Assembly: GCA_964649195.1 (NCBI GenBank)
Contig: CAZYPK010000004.1
Location: forward strand, 1 to 64,000
DNA length: 64,000 nt
Reading direction: 5' to 3'
Source: JTS-RE9 sp964649195
Lineage (GTDB): Bacteria; Planctomycetota; Phycisphaerae; Phycisphaerales; Phycisphaeraceae
In this document: positions 16,139 through 21,808 of the stretch, in pieces
Layout of the letters: each line of letters opens with the position of its first letter
How positions within the stretch are numbered: position 1 is the stretch's first letter
The notes under the pieces: model-generated
Database searches by the model: none
Told to the model about the DNA's origin: nothing
What the model saw: only the letters and a program-made list of their open reading frames with translations
Translations under genes and position numbers: made by a program

Positions 16139-17386
16139 AACCGGTTCACTGCGGCCGGGCGATGCCAATGCGTACTCCGTATTTTTCGCGTTCTCCTTGC
16201 CCAGCACCTTGTCGTAGATCGCCTCGATCTTCTCCATGCGGCGGGTGAAGCTGTATTGCCTTTCGATCAGCGTTCGGCCTTCTTCCGTCATGCGTTGCCG
16301 CAGCGGTTCATCGGTCACCGCCCGGCGCATCGCATCGGTCAGCGCATCCACATCGCCGATGTCCACCAGCAACCCGTTGACCCCGTCGGTGATCATCCCG
16401 GGCACGCCCGCCACCTTCGTCGAAACCACCGGCACGCGCATCGCCATCGACTCGAGCACCACGTTGGGCAACCCTTCGCGCAGGCTCGAAAGCACGAACA
16501 AATCCATCGCGTGATACAGGGCAAGCGTGTCGCTGACGAACCCGAGCAGCTTCACGCGGTCGGCCACCTTCAGGTGATCGATCAGTTTTTGAAGCTCAGG
16601 TTTCGCATCGCCATCACCTGCGATCCACAGTTCGATGTCATGCCCTTCACGGATGAGTTTGGCGGCGGCCTGGATGAGCAGATTGAAACCCTTTTCCGCA
16701 CTGAGCCGCCCCACCGCACCAATCACCAGACGACTGCCGGGCGTGCCTTTGTCCAATCGCATCGGAGATTCGCCGGCGACGTGCCTGCGGCTGAAGGTTT
16801 TCTCATCGATCGCGTTATGCACCAGCGTGTGGCGATCTTCGGGAATCTTCAGTTCCTTCACCACCTCGAGCAGGTCTTCGGAGACGCAGATCACATGGTG
16901 ATACCACTTGAGGCTCCAGCGATCGACGGCGTAATAGAGCGGCGTCCTGCTCGTGTGCTTCACCCAGCCATGCACGGTGGTCACCAGTTTCATCCTGTGA
17001 AACGGACGCAGCATCAGGCCGATGAGGTTCGATTTGTAATCGTGGCCATGCCATATCTTGACGTTGTACCGCTTGCAAAGACCGAGCATCCTGGCAAGCA
17101 CCTTGCGATCCAGCGGCCCGCGATCAGGCACGCTGATGAGCGGGCTGCTCCAGTTTTTGGCGCGATCCTGAACCGTGGCGAAGCCCTTGTCCTCGGGCGG
17201 ATGCATATACGCGGCCGCCAGCCAATAGTTGGAATGAGAAAGGAAAGGCGAAGAGAGCAGAATTGTTTTGTCAGGACCGCCGCCTGTTTCAGTGACCACA
17301 CGGGTATGAAGCACGACATCGCGCCCAGGCGGCGCGATGGGCAGGCCTTGGTCGTCAAGTTTCAGGTGGTCGGCAGGTGTGTCCAC
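16136..17386 (-). CDS. Family 4 glycosyltransferase (GT-B fold)
   Basis: About 416 aa from the GTG at 17386; the open frame extends to a TTG at 17449. The N-terminal half has VLHTRVVTETGGGPDKTIL and IWHGHDYKSNLIG. The C-terminal half has the donor-binding signature: GAVGRLSAEKGFNLLIQA, LWIAGDGDAKPELQKLI, VKLLGFVSD, DLFVLSSLREGLPNVVLESMA and PVVSTKVAGVPGMI (the conserved E-x7-E region). It transfers a nucleotide-activated sugar to a lipid or glycan at the cytoplasmic membrane face. The acyltransferase follows on the same strand. Confidence 0.85.
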   Translation of the reverse strand: MDTPADHLKLDDQGLPIAPPGRDVVLHTRVVTETGGGPDKTILLSSPFLSHSNYWLAAAYMHPPEDKGFATVQDRAKNWSSPLISVPDRGPLDRKVLARMLGLCKRYNVKIWHGHDYKSNLIGLMLRPFHRMKLVTTVHGWVKHTSRTPLYYAVDRWSLKWYHHVICVSEDLLEVVKELKIPEDRHTLVHNAIDEKTFSRRHVAGESPMRLDKGTPGSRLVIGAVGRLSAEKGFNLLIQAAAKLIREGHDIELWIAGDGDAKPELQKLIDHLKVADRVKLLGFVSDTLALYHAMDLFVLSSLREGLPNVVLESMAMRVPVVSTKVAGVPGMITDGVNGLLVDIGDVDALTDAMRRAVTDEPLRQRMTEEGRTLIERQYSFTRRMEKIEAIYDKVLGKENAKNTEYALASPGRSEPV

Positions 17387-17627
17387 GGATGGCCTCGGGA
17401 ACAAGCGGACGAACAGGAAGAAGCGGCGGATGGCGATCTCATGAAACAATCGCCCGCATTGGCATCGTCGTCTGTTTACATGAGCGATAGCGATGGCGCC
17501 GGAGAATCAGGGATTATTTTCGATTAGTGGCCACGTATGACAACCATGCAGACTGTACGCAGGACATGATTGGAAAGGTCGAAAAAAACGGCCGTTCGAT
17601 TTGGAGCCAGGGCGTGATAAGCAGAAA

Positions 17628-17713
17628 GGACTCCTAAATAACCTCGCGCCCAAGCCGCTTGCGGCGTAGCAATCCCCTGGTTCACGGTACATCGGGCGGT
17701 TATTCAGAAGTCC
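17628..17713. repeat. R3 element, copy 1
   Basis: 86 bp. It runs from GGACTCCTAAATAACC to GGTTATTCAGAAGTCC, so the ends are inverted repeats. The interior has the palindrome GCCGCTTGCGGC and the block AATCCCCTGGTTCACGG. Other copies: 24071-24156 (same orientation) and 32766-32857 (inverted). Confidence 0.75.
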
Positions 17714-17782
17714 CGGAACTTTCTTCAAGCAAGTGGCCGGCGGGGTGGGCGGAGGTCTTCCGAACCTGAGTTCGATAAGAGC

Positions 17783-17999
17783 GAGCCACGACGTAACACG
17801 TCGCGGACATGAGCAGCCTCAAGGGTGGTCATGCACGCCTTGGACGGTGGAACTCGAAAACGCCAGGCATCGCATTCGCAGCCACGCGACAAACGGGCGC
17901 GTGCCGCTCATCCGCCGCGCGACGGATACCGCTCAGCCATCGCGCGATCGACACGCCTTCAGGTCGCACACGTCCGCGACTCGTTGAGTCGCGGCTCAC
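17783..17999. repeat. R2 REP-like palindrome pair, copy 1
   Basis: A 217-bp unit with a palindrome at each end: ACGACGTAACACGTCG on the left (about 17789-17804) and CGCGACTCGTTGAGTCGCG on the right (17975-17993). The flanks GAGCC...GGCTC match as inverted ends. The interior between the palindromes is poorly conserved between copies. Confidence 0.75.
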
Positions 18000-18059
18000 T
18001 CTTACCTCCACGAATAGGGTTTTGCTCGCACCCGGTCATTGTCCTAACAAGAGAAACTC

Positions 18060-18088
18060 TTGTGTCAATAGCGACTTGCAGATAAAAT
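18060..18088 (+). promoter_or_regulatory. Sigma70-like promoter facing the cassette array
   Basis: TTGTGT at 18060-18065, a 17-bp spacer and TAAAAT at 18083-18088. The expected start is near 18095, about 78 nt before the first cassette ORF. It is placed where a cassette promoter (Pc) would be, but no integrase gene is present. Confidence 0.55.
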
Positions 18089-18172
18089 GCGCGGAAGTGG
18101 TTGGATGCGTTATCCAATCTGTGGATAGACTAAACAATGGTTCGGCGTTGAAGCCCCGAGCTGCCGGAGGGC

Positions 18173-18442
18173 GTGGCGGTGGAGAAGCGGCGGGTCGTGA
18201 CCAACACCAGCGATCGGCTCATGCTGGTGTTCACCGAGCCGGAGGCGCAGGACTACTGGCTGCGGCCCGGCGATTCGGTTGAGGTTCGGGCCGAGGTTGC
18301 GTCCCCGACCGACGACTTCGAGCTGGAGGACACCCGCGACGGCGTCACCGTCTGGCCGTCCAACGGCATGGGGTACATCAGCACTTGGGCTAGCGGCGTG
18401 GAACTGGCGTGCGGGTTCCAGCGGCCCGCCGACTGGGCGTGA
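18173..18442 (+). CDS. Small hypothetical protein, first ORF of the cassette array
   Basis: 89 aa from a GTG. The sequence (AVEKRRVVTNTSDRLMLVFTEP...) is acidic and beta-strand-like, with no membrane segment, Cys or catalytic motif that I recognise. A weak GGAGG-like stretch (CCGGAGGGC) precedes the GTG. The stop codon lies 9 nt before GCCGAAC, the presumed left core of an attC-like site, which is the spacing expected of an integron cassette gene. Function unknown. Confidence 0.55.
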   Translation: MAVEKRRVVTNTSDRLMLVFTEPEAQDYWLRPGDSVEVRAEVASPTDDFELEDTRDGVTVWPSNGMGYISTWASGVELACGFQRPADWA

Positions 18443-18451
18443 GCTGCAGCC

Positions 18452-18536
18452 GCCGAACCAGGCGCTGCACCTGACCGGGCGAGCATGTAGGCTTTTCGTG
18501 ACGTGTAGCTCTCCGTGCCCGCCGGGGAGGTTATGC
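18452..18536. repeat. Degenerate attC-like site
   Basis: GCCGAACCAGGCGCTGCAC at 18452-18470 matches the left half (R''-L'') of the other attC-like sites in this island. A possible right core is GTTATGC at 18530-18536. The L'/L'' arms pair poorly, so the site may be decayed or chimeric. Confidence 0.4.
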
Positions 18537-18537
18537 T

Positions 18538-18543
18538 TATAAT
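18538..18543 (+). promoter_or_regulatory. -10 box TATAAT before the first PIN cassette
   Basis: A perfect TATAAT lies 24 nt before the ATG at 18568, leaving room for a short leader with a GAGGA ribosome binding site. A clear -35 was not found. Confidence 0.5.
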
Positions 18544-18567
18544 GGAGGCATCGAACCGAGGAAAGCG

Positions 18568-19053
18568 ATGGCCGAGCGTGAGCGCGTTTACGTGGAAACC
18601 ACCGTTGTCAGCTATCTGACTGCCCGGCCCAGCCGCGACCTGATCGTTGCGGGCCATCAGCAGATCACGCACGATTGGTGGGACACTCGGCGCGGAGATT
18701 ATGAACTTTGCGTTTCCCAACTGGTTTTTCAAGAGGCGGGGGATGGCGATCCGCAAGCGGCTCAAGAACGGCTTGCCGTTTTGGCGACGATGACGCAGCT
18801 TGGAATCAAGGATGAGGCGGTGTCTCTGGCGGAAGAATTGGTTCGAGCGGGGGCGTTGCCGACGAAAGCAGAGAACGACGCCTTGCACATTGCGGTCGCG
18901 GCAGTGCATCTCGTCCCGTATCTGGTGACCTGGAATTGCCGGCATATGGCCAATGCCACCATGCGGGCCCGGATCGAAAGCGTGTGCGCAAGCAAGGGAT
19001 TCAAGGCTCCGATCATCTGTACGCCGGAAGAAATGATGGAGGCAAAAACATGA
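18568..19053 (+). CDS. PIN-domain ribonuclease, VapC-like toxin candidate (cassette 2)
   Basis: 161 aa. PIN-like layout: an acidic residue in YVETTVVSYL near the N-terminus (Glu where most PIN domains have Asp), the segment RPSRDLIVAGHQQITHDWW, the central SQLVFQEAGDGDP, the third acidic site in NDALHIAVAAVH and the final TWNCRHMAN. These features fit a metal-dependent RNase toxin. GAGGA precedes the ATG. Its stop overlaps the next start (ATGA), so the two are translationally coupled. It is clearly paralogous to the protein at 19491-19961. The RNase assignment is by family; the toxin role is inferred from the pairing. Confidence 0.7.
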   Translation: MAERERVYVETTVVSYLTARPSRDLIVAGHQQITHDWWDTRRGDYELCVSQLVFQEAGDGDPQAAQERLAVLATMTQLGIKDEAVSLAEELVRAGALPTKAENDALHIAVAAVHLVPYLVTWNCRHMANATMRARIESVCASKGFKAPIICTPEEMMEAKT

Positions 19054-19295
19054 CCTGGTCAGACCCGATTGTGGATGAAGTCCGACGTTCGCGCGATGCT
19101 TATGCGGCACGATTCAACTATGACTTACGGGCGATCTTCCGCGATCTGAAAGAACAAGAAAGGCGTAGTGGCCGCAAGCTGGCTTCCTACGCCGAAAATG
19201 CCGGGCCGAACCAAACGCCGCAGCCGACCGGGACCGCCATTCCGGTTCTTCCTGACACTCAATCGTTGCAGGCGGCCCCGACGGCTGAGCTTTAG
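19050..19295 (+). CDS. Small partner protein of the PIN toxin, antitoxin candidate
   Basis: 81 aa, starting in the ATGA overlap with the PIN gene. The conserved core is the first 45 residues: DPIVDEVRRSRDAYAARFNYDLRAIFRDLKEQERRSG, an amphipathic helical segment shared with the paralogue at 19966. The last 30 residues (PNQTPQPTGTAIPVL...) are a translation of the downstream attC-like site, so the original stop has probably been lost or the frame reads through. A toxin-first gene order is unusual for VapBC but usual for this small-partner family as far as I recall it. Confidence 0.6.
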   Translation: MTWSDPIVDEVRRSRDAYAARFNYDLRAIFRDLKEQERRSGRKLASYAENAGPNQTPQPTGTAIPVLPDTQSLQAAPTAEL

Positions 19296-19303
19296 CGTTG
19301 GGC
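19205..19303. repeat. attC-like recombination site
   Basis: The left core is GCCGAAC (19205-19211) and the right core is GTTGGGC (19297-19303), which fits GTTRRRY. The left arm AAACGCCGCAGCCGACCGGG pairs imperfectly with the right arm CCCCGACGGCTGAGCTTTAGC, leaving a central loop. The length of 99 bp is within the attC range. Confidence 0.65.
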
Positions 19304-19367
19304 ACGTGGCGAACCGTATCGGATAAGATGACGACTCTCGGTAGTGGGTTCAGTTTGAGGAGAAACT

Positions 19368-19481
19368 ATGGGGTTGATGCCTAACCATGCAGATGCCGGG
19401 GTTGCGGTTATGATCTTCGGGCCGCTCCCTCGCGGCATCAAGAAGGCAGATATTGAAATCGGCGCGGAGGTCGTGCCGTGA
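19368..19481 (+). CDS. Possible 37-aa small protein
   Basis: Short ORF MGLMPNHADAGVAVMIFGPL... ending in a TGA at 19479-19481, with a strong GAGGAGA ribosome binding site 5 nt before the ATG. It lies between the first attC-like site and the second PIN gene. GCCTAAC within it resembles an attC core, so it may be site debris rather than a gene. Confidence 0.3.
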   Translation: MGLMPNHADAGVAVMIFGPLPRGIKKADIEIGAEVVP

Positions 19482-19490
19482 AGAACCGGC

Positions 19491-19961
19491 ATGGAATCCG
19501 TCTATCTGGAAACCTCGTTCATCAGCTACCTGGTCGCTCGGCCCAGTCGTGACGTGATCGTCGCGGGGCATCAGCAGACCACGCACGAATGGTGGGACGA
19601 TCGACGGAGCCAGTTTGAGTGTTCGGTATCCCAGGTCGTCATTGACGAAGCCTCACTCGGCGATCCGGCGGAAATACAAAAGCGGCTCGCAGTCATCAAC
19701 GAGCTGCCAACCCTTGATGTGACGGAAGACACAAAGGCCTTGGCGAAAGCCATCATGGCTGCCGGCATGCTTCCACCGCACGCTTTTCCTGATGCCGCAC
19801 ATGTTGCAGTGTCGGCGGTTCACGCGATCGATTATCTGCTCACATGGAATTGCAAGCACTTGGCAAACGCACAGATTGCGCGGAGAATAGCGGTGGTGTG
19901 CGAGAAGTTGGGCCACAAAACGCCCATTATCTGTACCCCCGAAGAACTCATGGGAGCCTAG
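19491..19961 (+). CDS. PIN-domain ribonuclease, VapC-like toxin candidate (cassette 3)
   Basis: 156 aa and paralogous along its whole length to the protein at 18568-19053. It shares YLETSFISYLVARPSRD, IVAGHQQTTHEWW, SQVVIDEASLGDP, DAAHVAVSAVH, TWNCKHLAN and CTPEEL. The first acidic position is again Glu. It is followed after 4 nt by its own small partner. Sequence divergence between the two pairs is substantial, so they are not a recent tandem duplication and could have arrived as separate cassettes. Confidence 0.7.
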   Translation: MESVYLETSFISYLVARPSRDVIVAGHQQTTHEWWDDRRSQFECSVSQVVIDEASLGDPAEIQKRLAVINELPTLDVTEDTKALAKAIMAAGMLPPHAFPDAAHVAVSAVHAIDYLLTWNCKHLANAQIARRIAVVCEKLGHKTPIICTPEELMGA

Positions 19962-19965
19962 CATC

Positions 19966-20196
19966 ATGTGGGAAGACCCGATTGTCGCGGAAGTCCATCG
20001 TGCCCGCGAGAAACTGGCGGCGGACTGCAACTATGACATCGAGGCGTTTTTCGCCGGTGTTCGAAAGCGTCAGGCGTTGCTGGGTGACAGACTTGTTTTG
20101 CCAAAAAAACGAGCCGAACCAACGACTGAAGCCGACCGGGGCCGCCATTCCGGTTCTGAGGGGACGACATCATCCAAGGCGACCCCGGCAGCTTAG
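19966..20196 (+). CDS. Small partner protein of the second PIN toxin, antitoxin candidate
   Basis: 76 aa. The first 40 residues (WEDPIVAEVHRAREKLAADCNYDIEAFFAGVRKRQ) match the partner protein at 19050. From about residue 49 the sequence is again a translation of an attC-like site (KRAEPTTEADRGRHSG...). The same feature in both partners suggests that ancestral cassette stops sat near or inside attC and were lost. Confidence 0.6.
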   Translation: MWEDPIVAEVHRAREKLAADCNYDIEAFFAGVRKRQALLGDRLVLPKKRAEPTTEADRGRHSGSEGTTSSKATPAA

Positions 20197-20210
20197 TCTT
20201 GACGTTCACC
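20113..20210. repeat. attC-like recombination site, degenerate right core
   Basis: Left core GCCGAAC at 20113-20119 with arm CAACGACTGAAGCCGACC. The right arm CGGCAGCTTAGTCTTGAC pairs with it. The right core would be GTTCACC (20204-20210), which departs from GTTRRRY at one position. The same GTTCACCTA sequence recurs at 21392. Confidence 0.5.
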
Positions 20211-20237
20211 TACCTGCGATTGCCCTGCAAGCCGGGC

Positions 20238-20451
20238 CGTTTCATTCTTCCTCCCATCACCGGAAGCAAAAGTTCCAAATCGCAAATTCCAAATCTCAAA
20301 CAAACTCGAAAGCGAGCCGAACCGAGGCAAAACCGATCCGAATCCGGATTCTGTTTGATTGCGTTTTTTGTTCTTTGGAGCTTGTTTGGAGTTTGAAGTT
20401 TGTCATTTGGAACTTCCGACAGCGTGGGTGCCGGGGATTAAACAACCCTGT
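20238..20451. repeat. R4 AT-rich MITE-like element, copy 1
   Basis: About 214 bp with arms that pair across a central GGATTC. The left side carries TTCCAAATCGCAAATTCC and the right side TTTGTCATTTGGAACTTCC. The element ends in ATTAAACAACCCTG. It interrupts a sequence that is uninterrupted in the second copy of the local direct repeat (21392-21634), so it is an insertion in one copy or a deletion from the other. The exact ends are ambiguous by several bases. Confidence 0.7.
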
Positions 20452-20458
20452 AAGCCGG

Positions 20459-20667
20459 CTTCCAAACTTGCATCATTTCCCGGGTTGATTACGCTGTCTG
20501 CATCTTCGTTCGGGAATGTCAGGGGCGGCGGCTTGCCGTTGGGGTTTGTTGCTCGCTTGGTACCCATCTCTGATCAGGGAATCCGTTGCCGCGCACTCCT
20601 TGAGCAGCGAATGCCCCCGTTTTACGCGACATGCCTGTTTGTTAGGCATGACAGGTCGTTTCCCCCT
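20459..20667 (+). repeat. 209-bp direct repeat, copy A
   Basis: Near identical to 21426-21634 (offset 967; one difference noticed, CCTGTTTG versus CCTGCTTG). It contains the self-complementary run GCATGCCT...AGGCATG-like near the end and no convincing ORF. The two copies bracket the lipoprotein and coiled-coil cassettes. Confidence 0.85.
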
Positions 20668-20765
20668 TTCGGGTGGGAGTTCAAATGCGGGACAGTCTCT
20701 GTGCGGAATTCTGGATCATCCCACTCGACGGGAGCGGCAGCCAACAAGTTTTCAAGGAGTTACAC

Positions 20766-21026
20766 ATGCGAGTTCTGAGCATTGCGTCTGTTCTCTTGGT
20801 TGTTTCCCTCACCGGCTGTGGCGGCTCGGGCGCTGCCGCTGACAAGTACGATCAAGTGGCGGTCGGCATGACACCCGCCCAAGTCGAAGCAATCCTTGGC
20901 CCCGCGAGCAGCACCGTCGAGGAAATCTCAGGCGAGTTAAAGCTTTGGCTCATGGCTGATGGCACACAGGTCGCCATCTCCTTTGAAGATGGCAAGGTGA
21001 AGTCCAAAGATCGCGCGAAGCGATGA
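20766..21026 (+). CDS. Small lipoprotein with SmpA/BamE-like fold (cassette 4)
   Basis: 86 aa. A signal peptide with lipobox (LTGC at about 15-18) is followed by GGSGAAADKYDQVAVGMTPAQVEAILGPASSTVEE. The pattern VxxGMTxxxVxxILGxP is typical of the SmpA/OmlA (BamE-like) and DUF3862 family of small envelope lipoproteins. The C-terminal strands (LKLWLMADGTQVAISFEDGKV) complete the fold. AAGGAGT precedes the ATG by 6-7 nt. The stop lies 3 bp before the left core of an attC-like site. It probably binds a membrane protein partner at the outer membrane; the precise role is unknown. Confidence 0.75.
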   Translation: MRVLSIASVLLVVSLTGCGGSGAAADKYDQVAVGMTPAQVEAILGPASSTVEEISGELKLWLMADGTQVAISFEDGKVKSKDRAKR

Positions 21027-21028
21027 TC

Positions 21029-21145
21029 GCCCAACCAACCGCTTGCAGTGGACGAGCTTGCGTGCGTGGTAAATTGTCATCGAGCCTTGTGCGTCCCCCG
21101 GAACCTGCCCCGCACGCGGCTCGCCACTGAGCGGCAGCGTTAGGT
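21029..21145. repeat. attC recombination site (best example)
   Basis: Left core GCCCAAC (21029-21035) fits RYYYAAC and right core GTTAGGT (21139-21145) fits GTTRRRY. The inner arms ACCGCTTGCAGTGG and CCACTGAGCGGCAGC pair with unpaired bases, as expected of a folded bottom-strand attC. The 117-bp site begins 3 bp after one stop codon and ends 5 bp before the next ATG. Confidence 0.75.
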
Positions 21146-21150
21146 GCGTC

Positions 21151-21363
21151 ATGAGTGACATCGATCCAGATGCCATCCTGAATCTTGACCAACTCGAATA
21201 CAACGAGGAGTTGACACGCTACAAGGCGCAGCAGGACCGTACGGATCAGCAGCAGGATCGACTTGACCGCCAGAACGAACGCTTCGACCGTATCTTGGAC
21301 AAATGGGAAGAGCAGCAACGGCGGATCGATGCGCTACTTGATCGCTTGGAGAAACGCACCTAA
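21151..21363 (+). CDS. Small coiled-coil protein (cassette 5)
   Basis: 70 aa, strongly acidic/basic and Gln-rich: DLDQLEYNEELTRYKAQQ followed by DRTDQQQDRLDRQNERFDRILDKWEEQQRRIDALLDRLEKR. Hydrophobic residues recur at heptad spacing, so a coiled coil is likely from about residue 15 to 68. No signal peptide or enzyme motif. The start lies 5 bp after the attC right core and the stop TAA is part of the next ACCTAAC core. Function unknown. Confidence 0.65.
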   Translation: MSDIDPDAILNLDQLEYNEELTRYKAQQDRTDQQQDRLDRQNERFDRILDKWEEQQRRIDALLDRLEKRT

Positions 21364-21398
21364 CCAGGCGTTGCTGTTGAAACGCTGAACCGTTCACC
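21358..21398. repeat. Truncated attC-like site
   Basis: ACCTAAC (21358-21364) fits the left core and CAGGCGTTGCTG resembles the left arm. The right side is short (AACGCTGAACCGTTCACC), as if the site had lost its centre. It marks the right end of the recognisable array. Confidence 0.4.
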
Positions 21399-21425
21399 TA
21401 TCTGCGATTGCCCTGCAAACCGGGC

Positions 21426-21634
21426 CTTCCAAACTTGCATCATTTCCCGGGTTGATTACGCTGTCTGCATCTTCGTTCGGGAATGTCAGGGGCGGCGGCT
21501 TGCCGTTGGGGTTTGTTGCTCGCTTGGTACCCATCTCTGATCAGGGAATCCGTTGCCGCGCACTCCTTGAGCAGCGAATGCCCCCGTTTTACGCGACATG
21601 CCTGCTTGTTAGGCATGACAGGTCGTTTCCCCCT
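21426..21634 (+). repeat. 209-bp direct repeat, copy B
   Basis: Partner of 20459-20667. Upstream homology continues to 21392 and matches 20204-20237, but without the R4 element that separates the two blocks in copy A. Confidence 0.85.
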
Positions 21635-21808
21635 GCGACGCTCGGCGAGACATGATGAATAAACGAATCCATCATATGGCTTTACGTTCGCCGCCGCTGA
21701 CCATCAGAGATGGCATGTTTTTTGCATCTGGAACTTTACAGCCAGGGCTGTGCCCGGCCATGCGTGTCGATTTTGTTCGCAACCCTTTTGGACAGGAGTG
21801 GTCCACCC

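Larger units (their letters stand above)
17387..18172. other. Repeat-filled spacer upstream of the cassette array
   Basis: No gene is supported over about 790 bases. The spacer holds an R3 element (17628-17713), a full R2 REP pair (17783-17999), a small hairpin (CAAGAG-AAA-CTCTTG near 18048-18062) and a good sigma70-like promoter at 18060-18088 facing the array. Confidence 0.6.

Noticed and set aside
17783..17999. CRISPR array at repeat-rich spacers
   Set aside because: The repeats are palindromic pairs or tandem heptamers. There are no regularly spaced direct repeats of 24-40 bp with unique spacers and no cas genes.
19379..19470. Further attC site at GCCTAAC
   Set aside because: The left core looks right, but no GTTRRRY core with pairing arms follows at a suitable distance. 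It may be debris.
20673..20765. Longer lipoprotein starting at 20673
   Set aside because: The ATG at 20766 has an AAGGAGT site and is followed directly by a lipoprotein signal. The extension has none of these.
17387..21800. Prophage or integrative element with its own integrase
   Set aside because: No tyrosine or serine recombinase, no phage gene, and no tRNA next to the island. The attC-like sites explain the layout better.
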